A DNA stretch of 5,435 nucleotides from Tannerella sp. (GCA_031277235.1 JAITMT010000040.1:1-5435), one strand, 5' to 3'. Positions 1 through 5,151 are shown, counted from the first letter of the stretch. Notes: generated by a model from the sequence alone, not told the origin. Program-made: numbers and translations.

Positions 1-119
1 CGCAAAAAACGCAAAATTACAGGGTTTTTAAATCAAATCGAAAAATCAAAGAACGCTTATTTCTATCTATATATCAGTAAATTATAATCAAATGTTAAAA
101 ATTAATGCAACGCCAATAA
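1..119. other. AT-rich intergenic stretch, no recognised feature
   Basis: I see no open frame, RNA gene or convincing promoter here. The DNA is strongly AT-rich and opens with two short CGCAAAA repeats. It may be the eroded upstream part of the transposase remnant that follows, but no protein similarity can be recognised before about position 120. Confidence 0.4.
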
Positions 120-343
120 TTTGATAATATCGGTTTTACAGCCATGGAAGACGATATTTTAAAGTATTTTTTGATGAAGATATTGAACTGCACAAAATTT
201 ATCGTTATTTAGATAAACTAAGTGATACGCAAAAAGATAGGATACAGGAGATTAGTGTTCATCATACCCGAAAAGTACCTGGCGGTAAAATAGGAGTTGT
301 ATTTCATGATGTTACCACGCTTTATCTTCAAATTTTCAAATAA
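120..343 (+). pseudogene. IS1634-type (DDE) transposase remnant, frameshifted and internally deleted
   Basis: Two forward frames together give a recognisable transposase fragment. The frame through 123-170 reads FDNIGFTAMEDDILKYF. The next frame, from 170, continues FDEDIELHKIYRYLDKL, then a segment of the type ISVHHTRKVPGGKIGVVFHD, and ends VTTLYLQIFK before TAA at 341-343. The HKIYRYLDKL block and the GGK-[x]-G-[x3]-F-[x]-DVTTLYL block match what I remember of IS1634-type transposases in Bacteroidales, where the Asp before VTT is the first catalytic acid of the DDE triad. The frames meet in the T run at 167-172, consistent with loss of one T. The join DDIL-KYF also seems to omit the usual segment between these two blocks, suggesting an internal deletion. 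Everything after the first catalytic region is missing, so it cannot be active. The family name is from memory of the motif. Confidence 0.72.
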
Positions 344-352
344 AAAACTTTT

Positions 353-388
353 TTTGTGATTTTTTAATCAAAAAAACCGGTAATTTTG
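353..388 (+). promoter_or_regulatory. Bacteroidota-type promoter for the TPR gene
   Basis: TAATTTTG at 381-388 is an exact match to the -7 consensus TAnnTTTG and lies 30 nt before the ATG at 419. The nearest upstream TTTG (353-356) is 24 nt away, longer than the usual 19-21, so the -33 element is weak. The region between them holds an AT inverted repeat (TGATT at 357-361, AATCA at 366-370, flanked by T and A runs) that might instead be a weak terminator-like hairpin. Confidence 0.6.
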
Positions 389-418
389 CAAGTTGAAACC
401 CGTTGAATAAACAGAAAA

Positions 419-1246
419 ATGAAGAAAATTGTTATCGGATTTTTATTGAATATATTGGTAATAAATTTATTACCGGCTCAAACCTATCAGGAGTGGATTG
501 TGAAAAGTTACGAATTTTCGGATTCCGGCAACTGGGCGGCTGCCGAAGATGCGCTGAAAGCCGCCATGCGTCTCGAACCGGCAAATCCGCTCAACTTCGC
601 CCTGCTTTCCAACCTCGGCACGATTCAACGCCGGCAGGGAAAACTGGACGATGCGATGATTTCCTACACCGCTGCCCTTTCGCAACGTCCTGATGATGAA
701 CTGATCTTGATGAACCGAGCAGAACTTTACTCGGAAATGAACGAAACGGAAAAGGCAATTAACGATTACAACACGCTGCTCGTGAAAATTCCCGAACACG
801 AAAAAGCGCTGTATAACAGGGGATTGCTGCACATTCGAAATGGAGAGTTTTTATTGGCAGAGGCTGATTTCGAGCATATTATCGAAAAATATCCCGATAC
901 TTTTCTCGGCAGGCTCGGCTATGCCATTCTCGAAAAAGCGCGTACCAATTATGACGAAAGCGAAAATATTTTCAATTATTTAGACGATAAATATCCTGAT
1001 AACGTGCGTGTTATGGAAGAACGTTCCGAACTCTATTTCCTGACCAGGCGCAACGGACGCGCCATGACGGAGTTGAACAAGGTTTTCGCAGCCGTCAAAG
1101 AGCCGTCCGCCGAGATGTACATGCTGCGCGGACGTATCAAACTCGCTCAATATGAGAAGGCTTCCGCCGCCCTCGATTTCAAAAAAGCCGCCGAACTCGG
1201 CTATGATAAAGAAACTGTCGAACGGCTTTTGAAAGAGACGTACTAA
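419..1246 (+). CDS. exported tetratricopeptide-repeat protein
   Basis: A 275-residue protein that begins with a Sec signal peptide (MKK, hydrophobic core at about 4-18, likely cleavage after LPA at 20). It should therefore act outside the cytoplasm, probably in the periplasm. The rest is almost entirely TPR-like helical hairpins: about 22-55, 61-91, 94-127, 128-160, 163-194 (degenerate), 196-227 and 231-262. Recurring features are the W/Y-x-x-A/G-x-x-x-x-x-G-x-x-x-x-A pattern (for example GNWAAAEDALKAAMRLEPANP and LYNRGLLHIRNGEFLLAEADF). TPRs are protein-binding scaffolds and no catalytic domain is visible, so the partner and pathway are unknown. The ATG at 419 is chosen because the signal peptide starts there, 30 nt after a TAnnTTTG box. 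The gene stands alone: upstream is dead transposase DNA and downstream is a convergent gene. No terminator of its own is obvious after TAA. Confidence 0.85.
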   Translation: MKKIVIGFLLNILVINLLPAQTYQEWIVKSYEFSDSGNWAAAEDALKAAMRLEPANPLNFALLSNLGTIQRRQGKLDDAMISYTAALSQRPDDELILMNRAELYSEMNETEKAINDYNTLLVKIPEHEKALYNRGLLHIRNGEFLLAEADFEHIIEKYPDTFLGRLGYAILEKARTNYDESENIFNYLDDKYPDNVRVMEERSELYFLTRRNGRAMTELNKVFAAVKEPSAEMYMLRGRIKLAQYEKASAALDFKKAAELGYDKETVERLLKETY

Positions 1247-1327
1247 AACGAAACATCATTTCAGCGGGGAAGAATGAGGTTGTTTTGTCCTTAAAAATCA
1301 GGTGAAAATGAGGCTTGAAATATAAGC

Positions 1328-1360
1328 AAAAAGCGCCGTAAACATCTCATTTACAGCGCT
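1328..1360 (-). terminator. rho-independent terminator of the DUF3836-like gene
   Basis: On the minus strand, arms AGCGCTGTAAA and TTTACGGCGCT form an 11-bp stem with one G-U wobble and a 7-nt loop, followed at once by a run of five U (plus-strand A at 1328-1332). On the plus strand the wobble becomes a C-A mismatch and no T run follows, so it should act only for the minus-strand gene, whose stop codon lies 24 nt upstream. A diverged version follows the second gene copy at 5202-5231. Confidence 0.8.
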
Positions 1361-1383
1361 TAAAAACAATCTCCTTTCCGCTT

Positions 1384-1920
1384 TTACTTTCCAACCTCAG
1401 CAATAAAATAGTCATTCTGGAAATCGGGGAAGAGCGCGGGCGCGTCCGTCGGATAATGCGTTATCAACTTCCATTCGTCCGAAGGCGATTTGCGTTCGTA
1501 GCCAGCGTAGGACGTGTAGCGACCGTCGGCAACGCCATACACCGCTTTTTCCGATACTTCGTTGAACGATTCTTTTTCGCTGTTCCAGTACGATAATTCG
1601 ATCGTAAGGGTCTCGGATTCATACGTGTAATTCAACTTTTGCAGGCTGCTCCACTGGCGGTCCCATGCATTCCATTGGGAGATTCGCTTTTCGACGACGC
1701 GGTTTTGCGCATCGTAGGTAAATTCGTAGCGGTAACGGGGGATCAGATACTTGCCCGCCGCATCCATTTCATAGACTTCCCGGCTTGACGCCAGTTCCCT
1801 TACGCCGGAATTGTTGGAATAGAATTTCGGACTTTCATTTTTTCCTCTTGCCGAGGAAACCAAACTGACGGTTGATACTAAAACAATCAACGCTGCTCTT
1901 AAAAAATTTTTTCTGTTCAT
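1384..1920 (-). CDS. small secreted DUF3836-like protein
   Basis: A 178-residue protein with a clear signal peptide: MNRKNFLR, hydrophobic stretch at 9-21, likely cleavage after VSSA at 24. The mature part is rich in Tyr, Trp and charged residues and is built from repeated beta-like strands: YRYEFTYDAQNRVVEKR (63-79), LNYTYESETLTIELSYW (96-112), EKAVYGVADGRYTSYAGYER (124-143), EWKLITHYP (149-157). This plan, including the FTYDAQNRVVEK block, resembles the uncharacterised Bacteroidales family DUF3836, and more loosely YD-type repeats. The family assignment is from memory and the biochemical role is unknown. It has its own TACCTTTG promoter box and minus-strand terminator, so it is monocistronic. 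It diverges from the sensor kinase gene and shares its 309-nt upstream region, making it a plausible target of that system. A near-identical paralogue begins (reading 3' to 5') at 5257. Confidence 0.75.
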   Translation of the reverse strand: MNRKNFLRAALIVLVSTVSLVSSARGKNESPKFYSNNSGVRELASSREVYEMDAAGKYLIPRYRYEFTYDAQNRVVEKRISQWNAWDRQWSSLQKLNYTYESETLTIELSYWNSEKESFNEVSEKAVYGVADGRYTSYAGYERKSPSDEWKLITHYPTDAPALFPDFQNDYFIAEVGK

Positions 1921-1990
1921 AATTATAAATGTTTTTAAAAATTAAAATATGTTTATAGAAATAAAATCTCTCTTTTTTTATTCTACGCTG

Positions 1991-1998
1991 CAAAGGTA
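1991..1998 (-). promoter_or_regulatory. -7 promoter element of the DUF3836-like gene
   Basis: On the minus strand this reads TACCTTTG followed by CA, an exact and typical Bacteroidota -7 box, predicting a 5' untranslated leader of about 60 nt before the ATG at 1920. No clear TTG is visible at the -33 distance. Instead the perfect palindrome TTCCGGAA (2007-2014) sits 9-16 nt upstream of the box, inside the promoter, where a bound protein could control initiation. A promoter without a good -33 box may depend on an activator; that is inference. Confidence 0.65.
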
Positions 1999-2063
1999 CA
2001 AGGGCTTTCCGGAAGGTTAGGTTAAAATAATGCTTTCTTTACGTTAAATCTTCAACATCCAAA

Positions 2064-2081
2064 ATTAACATTATTAACATT
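2064..2081 (+). repeat. tandem 9-mer ATTAACATT x2 upstream of the kinase gene
   Basis: ATTAACATT occurs twice with no gap (2064-2072 and 2073-2081), followed by a looser TATTAATT. It lies in the divergent region between the DUF3836-like and kinase genes, about 73 nt upstream of the kinase -33 element. Short direct repeats are the usual form of OmpR-family binding sites, so this is a candidate operator, but AT-rich DNA makes chance repeats common. Confidence 0.4.
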
Positions 2082-2114
2082 CTATTAATTATTTGATATA
2101 CAGATAAATATTTC

Positions 2115-2149
2115 TTTATGAAAAAATATTTTTCAATATTTTTCATAAA
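2115..2149. repeat. AT-rich 15-bp inverted repeat before the kinase promoter
   Basis: The left arm TTTATGAAAAAATATT (2115-2130) and right arm AATATTTTTCATAAA (2135-2149) are reverse complements apart from one extra A in the left arm, around a TTTC loop. It ends 5 nt before the kinase -33 element. No transcript is expected to end in this divergent region and no T run follows, so an operator or cruciform-forming site is more likely than a terminator. Confidence 0.55.
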
Positions 2150-2153
2150 AAAA

Positions 2154-2184
2154 TTGGCAGTTTCAAATTTTCTTTATAATTTCG
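2154..2184 (+). promoter_or_regulatory. Bacteroidota-type promoter of the histidine kinase gene
   Basis: TTG at 2154-2156 and TAATTTCG at 2177-2184 (one mismatch to TAnnTTTG) are separated by 20 nt, the expected spacing. Transcription would start near 2190, giving a leader of about 40 nt before the ATG at 2230. No Shine-Dalgarno sequence is seen, as is usual in this phylum. Confidence 0.65.
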
Positions 2185-2229
2185 CATCTTATTTCAAATA
2201 GAAATTTTCTGAACTTAAAATTGTCAAAT

Positions 2230-3579
2230 ATGGATATAAAAGTTGGTAATAAAATCATTTGGTCTCTGTTTATCATTGCGATTGTGGGACTTCTTCTCTT
2301 GCAGTCTATTTGGTCATATAATCTGTATCAATCTGAAAAACAGGATTTATACAAACAGATACAGAATATTCTTGATATTTCAATTGAAAATGAAGTAGTA
2401 CACAGGTATAACCAATACGAAAATAGACTAAAGAATGAAATGTCTTTAACCAATAATAATTCGAAAGAAGCCACAAATGATAGCATAGAAGTAAATGAAG
2501 AAGAAGTTTTAGAGGCTGGTGTATTTCAAACGATTTTAGATCGTAGAAATTACAAATTTAATATCGATACCCTTGATAGTATATTCTACAATGAACTTCA
2601 AAAAGCGGATATAGATGTTACATATAATATTTGTTATAGAGATTCCAACAGGATAATTATTGAACAACGAGGTGACTCGCTTCTATTGAATAAAAAAAAT
2701 GTTTTTCATAGCGATTCGATGTTGATAATAGACGGACAACGGGTACAAGTCATTGCAGATATTGGTGTTCCGGCTGTGATTAAGAGGATGATATGGTTAT
2801 TGATAGGCACGGTAATCGGATTCATGGTAATCGGTTTGCTAATTTATATACTGTTGAAAGATTCCCTTAATCAGCGGAAAATCAATCAGTTGAAAAATGA
2901 CTTTATCCATACCATGATACACGACATGAAAAGTCCGCTAACCATCATCAAAAACACGGTCTTTTTTCTCAAGGAGAAACAGTTCAGCGATGAGGAAAAA
3001 GACAAATATGCGAAAATAATCAATACCAGTATTGACAATATCCTGGAATTTGTGGATAAAACCCTGGTGCTGGCAAAGATGGAGAGCAAAACATTCAGCC
3101 TTTCAAAGATTGACGTCAATATTCCCCAGTTCATCACCGAAATCAAGGAAGCCTATTCCGTCAAAAGAAACAAGGATGTTTATATAACCGTGAGTTTCAA
3201 TCTGGAGGAAGACTGGTTTTATGCCGATCCCACCCAGTTGAAAAGAGCCGTCGGGAATCTATTGGAAAACGCCATCAAATATTCGGGCAATCCGGTACAT
3301 ATTGATATTGAATGTGTAACCGTTGACAGTCAACTTCATATCAGCGTTAAGGACGACGGATTCGGTATCTCCCCTCAAAATTTGCATCATATATTCGACA
3401 AGTTTGAACGCGGCGCGGCAGTCGGGCGCAAGGATGGCGCTACGGGTTTCGGTCTGGGACTCAGTTTTGTGAAGGAAGTGGCGCAGGCGCATGGCGGCGA
3501 CGTGCGTGTTTTCAGCGAGGAAAACAGGGGCAGCAGTTTTATCCTGATCCTGCCGGAAACAGAGGAAGCCCCCCTCTAA
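2230..3579 (+). CDS. two-membrane-segment sensor histidine kinase (RprX-like)
   Basis: A 449-residue inner-membrane kinase that autophosphorylates on His and passes the phosphate to a response regulator, most likely the one at 4277. Residues 9-30 are the first membrane segment, about 31-187 an extracytoplasmic sensor region of no fold I recognise, and 188-209 the second membrane segment. There is no HAMP domain: a short linker leads straight into the H-box FIHTMIHDMKSPLT, with His231 as phosphoacceptor. The ATPase domain shows the N-box GNLLENAIKYS (Asn347), G1 box DDGFGI (375-380), F-box IFDKFERG and G2 box TGFGLGLSFV (405-414), so it should be active. ATG at 2230 is preferred over the in-frame TTG at 2221 because TTG starts are rare here and nothing before the first membrane segment is lost. 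The sensor half is markedly AT-rich and the kinase core is not. The last codons and stop run into a hairpin repeat. The RprX resemblance is by architecture only. Confidence 0.93.
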   Translation: MDIKVGNKIIWSLFIIAIVGLLLLQSIWSYNLYQSEKQDLYKQIQNILDISIENEVVHRYNQYENRLKNEMSLTNNNSKEATNDSIEVNEEEVLEAGVFQTILDRRNYKFNIDTLDSIFYNELQKADIDVTYNICYRDSNRIIIEQRGDSLLLNKKNVFHSDSMLIIDGQRVQVIADIGVPAVIKRMIWLLIGTVIGFMVIGLLIYILLKDSLNQRKINQLKNDFIHTMIHDMKSPLTIIKNTVFFLKEKQFSDEEKDKYAKIINTSIDNILEFVDKTLVLAKMESKTFSLSKIDVNIPQFITEIKEAYSVKRNKDVYITVSFNLEEDWFYADPTQLKRAVGNLLENAIKYSGNPVHIDIECVTVDSQLHISVKDDGFGISPQNLHHIFDKFERGAAVGRKDGATGFGLGLSFVKEVAQAHGGDVRVFSEENRGSSFILILPETEEAPL

Positions 3580-3596
3580 CTCCCCCGAAGGGGGAG
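3580..3596. repeat. GC hairpin abutting the kinase stop codon
   Basis: Arms CTCCCCC and GGGGGAG with loop GAA start at the base after the TAA stop and are followed by GGATTTTC. It could end the kinase transcript, but the T run is short. The sequence around it (CCCCCCTCTAACTCCCCC) looks like the edge of a widespread Bacteroidota intergenic repeat, from memory. Confidence 0.65.
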
Positions 3597-3673
3597 GATT
3601 TTCTACCACAAAGGCTTGTTTGTCAAGTTCCAAGCCCGTCAGGATTAATGCGAAATTCTTTGTAACCAACCCC

Positions 3674-3791
3674 GACCGCGAAGCGGTCATATATTTATAG
3701 ACAAACGTTACAGTGCATAGGTTCGACCCCTTCAGGGTCGCATGAAAACATGAACATTTATTGCTATAAATATGTAATCCCCAAGGGATTA
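3674..3791. repeat. composite three-hairpin element, copy 1
   Basis: Hairpin GACCGC-GAA-GCGGTC (3674-3688); arm TTTATAGACAA (3694-3704); 19-nt spacer; central hairpin with arms CGACCC/GGGTCG and loop CTTCA (3724-3740); 20-nt spacer; inverted arm TTGCTATAAA (3761-3770); hairpin TAATCCC-CAA-GGGATTA (3775-3791). The layout is the same as at 5033-5151, though nearly all stem sequences differ. Confidence 0.75.
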
Positions 3792-3840
3792 TCGCCCGGT
3801 AGAGAACTATTCCCGTAGGGAATATCGCTCGGTAGAAAAT
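3775..3840 (+). repeat. 33-nt tandem repeat (hairpin plus arm) x2
   Basis: Two abutting 33-nt units, 3775-3807 and 3808-3840. Each is a 7-bp hairpin with a 3-nt loop (TAATCCC/GGGATTA, then TATTCCC/GGGAATA) followed by an arm of the form TCGCYCGGTAGARAA. By eye they differ at 7 of 33 positions. Two of these are a matched pair in the stem (A to T in one arm, T to A in the other), which keeps pairing. Confidence 0.7.
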
Positions 3841-3908
3841 GTTTGCCGTTATTGGTTGCATTCCGTACGGAATGCATCCTGTGGTCGGATTGCCTTTCTA
3901 CCGAGCGA
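3808..3908. repeat. composite hairpin element, copy 2, centred on a 20-bp palindrome
   Basis: Hairpin TATTCCC-GTA-GGGAATA (3808-3824); arm TCGCTCGGTAGAAA (3825-3838); 18-nt spacer; perfect palindrome TGCATTCCGTACGGAATGCA (3857-3876); 18-nt spacer; perfectly inverted arm TTTCTACCGAGCGA (3895-3908). No clear third hairpin follows, so the right end may be lost. It shares TAGAAAATGT with the copy at 5033-5151. Confidence 0.75.
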
Positions 3909-3978
3909 TGCATTATCTCCCCTCCGGTCGATGAACGTTGTTTCCTAACGGAATGCCAAAATGATACCGATTTATTAA

Positions 3979-4001
3979 GTCTTGCTCCTTCGGAGCAAGA
4001 C
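3979..4001. repeat. 10-bp perfect hairpin
   Basis: Arms GTCTTGCTCC and GGAGCAAGAC pair perfectly around loop TTC. This is the longest uninterrupted stem with a 3-nt loop in the array and uses the same C-rich closing pattern as its neighbours. No T run follows, so it is not a standard terminator. Confidence 0.65.
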
Positions 4002-4087
4002 ATGGATAACCCCTTGCAAGCCGAAGGCGCAGCTCGGGGAACACGGGAAGACGGGATAGAAACCACCCCGTCCGTCTTCGCCGTCCA

Positions 4088-4103
4088 CCCCTCCGAAGAG
4101 GGG
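4088..4103. repeat. GC hairpin at the right edge of the array
   Basis: CCCCTC and GAGGGG pair around CGAA, followed by AATTAAG. Together with the CTCCCCC hairpin at 3580 it brackets the hairpin array, and both have a GAA-containing loop. It may be the end of a second dispersed repeat type. Confidence 0.55.
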
Positions 4104-4166
4104 AATTAAGACCGTTTCACCCCCATTGTCAATAGGATAACTTCACTCTAAACTTTAACAACTACA

Positions 4167-4194
4167 CACTACACTCTAATCACTACACTCTAAT
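4167..4194 (+). repeat. perfect 14-bp tandem repeat upstream of the regulator promoter
   Basis: CACTACACTCTAAT occurs at 4167-4180 and again at 4181-4194. The core CACTCTAA also occurs at 4144-4151, so the three cores start 28 and then 14 nt apart, as if one copy of a 14-nt period between them had decayed. The array ends 24 nt before the -33 element of the regulator gene, a position suited to a transcription-factor site. Confidence 0.6.
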
Positions 4195-4218
4195 TTTAGG
4201 AAAAAAATTCAAAAAAAC

Positions 4219-4248
4219 TTGCCGATTCAAATATTCTTTGTATTTTTG
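4219..4248 (+). promoter_or_regulatory. Bacteroidota-type promoter of the response regulator gene
   Basis: TTG (4219-4221) and TATTTTTG (4241-4248), an exact TAnnTTTG match, are 19 nt apart. This is the best promoter in the window. Transcription would start near 4255, leaving a leader of about 20 nt. The regulator can therefore be expressed independently of the kinase. Confidence 0.75.
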
Positions 4249-4276
4249 TCGCACGTAATCAATTGAACTCAAAAAT

Positions 4277-4975
4277 ATGGCAAAAATCAAAATTCTCCTC
4301 GTTGAAGACAGTCTCGACCTCGCCGGGACGGTAAGGGAAGGTTTAACCTTCATGGGCAGTTACGACATTCAAATTGCCGAAAACGGAAAGGAAGGGTATA
4401 AAATGTATAAATCATTCGAGCCTGACATCATCGTTTCGGACATTGCCATGCCCGAAATGGACGGCTACGAAATGGTGGAAAAAATCCGTAAAGAGGATAC
4501 GGATATCCCGATATTCCTGGCAACGGGCTATTCGGCGAACGAAGACAAGATAAAAGGGTATGCGCTGGGAATAGACGATTACCTGACAAAACCCGTCGTA
4601 ACCGGAGAATTGCACCTGCGTATCCAGGCAGTCATGAGGCGGATACACCGGTTTGCCGAACTGAAAAACAGCGTTTCCCCGACGACCTACAAACTCGGAA
4701 ACTTTCTTTTTGATGCGAAAAAACATCAGTTAACCATCAACGGCATGGACAAGACGCTCACCGTGCGCGAAGCCCAGATACTGCAATTTCTGTACGACCG
4801 GAAAGGCGATCTTGTGAGCCGCGACGATATCATGAACGAGTTTTGGGGCGTTAACGACTATTACACTTCCCGCAACCTGGACGTGTTTATCACGAAACTG
4901 CGCAAATATCTCCAGGACGATCCCGGCGTGCAAATCGTTACGGTTCGGGGCGTGGGATTGAAACTGGTTTGCTGA
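4277..4975 (+). CDS. OmpR/PhoB-family response regulator (RprY-like)
   Basis: A 232-residue cytoplasmic transcription factor, the normal size for this family. The receiver domain (about 4-120) has the acidic pair Glu10-Asp11, phosphoacceptor Asp55 in IIVSDIAMPEMDG, the switch Thr83 in PIFLATG, and Lys105 in DYLTKP, so every phosphotransfer residue is present. A linker leads to the C-terminal winged helix (about 137-231) with the family hallmarks LTVREAQILQFLYDRKGDLVSR, the recognition-helix region SRNLDVFITKLRKYLQDDP, and the closing hairpin VTVRGVGLKLV. It should be phosphorylated by the kinase at 2230-3579 and bind DNA as a dimer on direct repeats. The ATG at 4277 follows a strong promoter directly. 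The gene follows the kinase on the same strand but is cut off from it by 697 nt of repeats. The RprY resemblance is by domain plan; targets are unknown. Confidence 0.94.
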   Translation: MAKIKILLVEDSLDLAGTVREGLTFMGSYDIQIAENGKEGYKMYKSFEPDIIVSDIAMPEMDGYEMVEKIRKEDTDIPIFLATGYSANEDKIKGYALGIDDYLTKPVVTGELHLRIQAVMRRIHRFAELKNSVSPTTYKLGNFLFDAKKHQLTINGMDKTLTVREAQILQFLYDRKGDLVSRDDIMNEFWGVNDYYTSRNLDVFITKLRKYLQDDPGVQIVTVRGVGLKLVC

Positions 4976-5032
4976 ATGTTGGGGAGATAATTTGTTATAA
5001 TATATATCCTTTTTTATACCCAAACTTCTTTT

Positions 5033-5151
5033 CAATCCCAACGGGATTGTATGTTTATAGAAAATGTCATATTTCAACCCCGTTCGACTCCTTTGGAGTC
5101 GTATATGAATCAGAATGGTGTTTTCTATAAATATTTGAATCCGTTGGATTC
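5033..5151. repeat. composite three-hairpin element, copy 3
   Basis: Hairpin CAATCCC-AAC-GGGATTG (5033-5049); arm TTTATAGAAAA (5054-5064); 20-nt spacer; central hairpin CGACTCC-TTT-GGAGTCG (5085-5101); 19-nt spacer; perfectly inverted arm TTTTCTATAAA (5121-5131); hairpin GAATCC-GTT-GGATTC (5137-5151). It is the cleanest of the three copies and, with copies 1 and 2, brackets the regulator gene. Confidence 0.78.

Larger units (their letters stand above)
3580..4276. other. 697-nt kinase-regulator intergenic region filled with hairpin repeats
   Basis: I find no believable gene here. Open frames exist on both strands, but they cross the palindromes, lack family-like sequence, or extend antisense into the kinase. 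In order it holds: the GC hairpin at 3580-3596; a weak inverted repeat GGCTTG/CAAGCC (3613-3618, 3631-3636); composite hairpin elements at 3674-3791 and 3808-3908; a poorly structured part at 3909-3978 with a possible TTCC-TAAC-GGAA stem at 3942-3953; strong hairpins at 3979-4001 and 4088-4103; a 14-bp tandem repeat at 4167-4194; and the regulator's promoter. Kinase and regulator genes of one system are normally adjacent or overlapping, so this block probably invaded or expanded between them. Confidence 0.75.

Noticed and set aside
403..693. Forward open frame of 96 codons overlapping the start of the TPR gene
   Set aside because: It has no family-like features and lies in a different frame over the clear signal peptide and TPR repeats starting at 419.
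2221..2229. TTG as the kinase start, three codons upstream
   Set aside because: The in-frame ATG at 2230 precedes the whole first membrane segment and is the more usual start in this phylum. TTG remains possible.
3613..3636. GGCTTG/CAAGCC inverted repeat
   Set aside because: The stem is only 6 bp with a 12-nt loop and does not match the compact 3-nt-loop pattern of the array, so I give it little weight.
3259..3861. Minus-strand open frame of 200 codons
   Set aside because: Half of it is antisense to the conserved kinase ATPase domain and the rest crosses the hairpin array; its translation looks like noise.
3764..4066. Minus-strand open frame of 100 codons in the hairpin array
   Set aside because: It is explained by GC-rich repeats with few stops, and shows no signal peptide or motifs.
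3674..4103. CRISPR array
   Set aside because: The repeats are hairpins of differing sequence with irregular spacing and no identical repeat with unique spacers; no cas gene is present.
3843..4109. Forward open frame of 88 codons between kinase and regulator
   Set aside because: It starts inside the composite element, runs through several perfect palindromes, has no promoter-start arrangement, and its translation resembles no family.
4976..5032. Terminator directly after the regulator gene
   Set aside because: There is a T-rich stretch but no stable stem before it.
4730..5077. Minus-strand open frame of 115 codons at the end of the regulator gene
   Set aside because: It is antisense to the winged-helix domain, and its start region is AT-rich repeat DNA.
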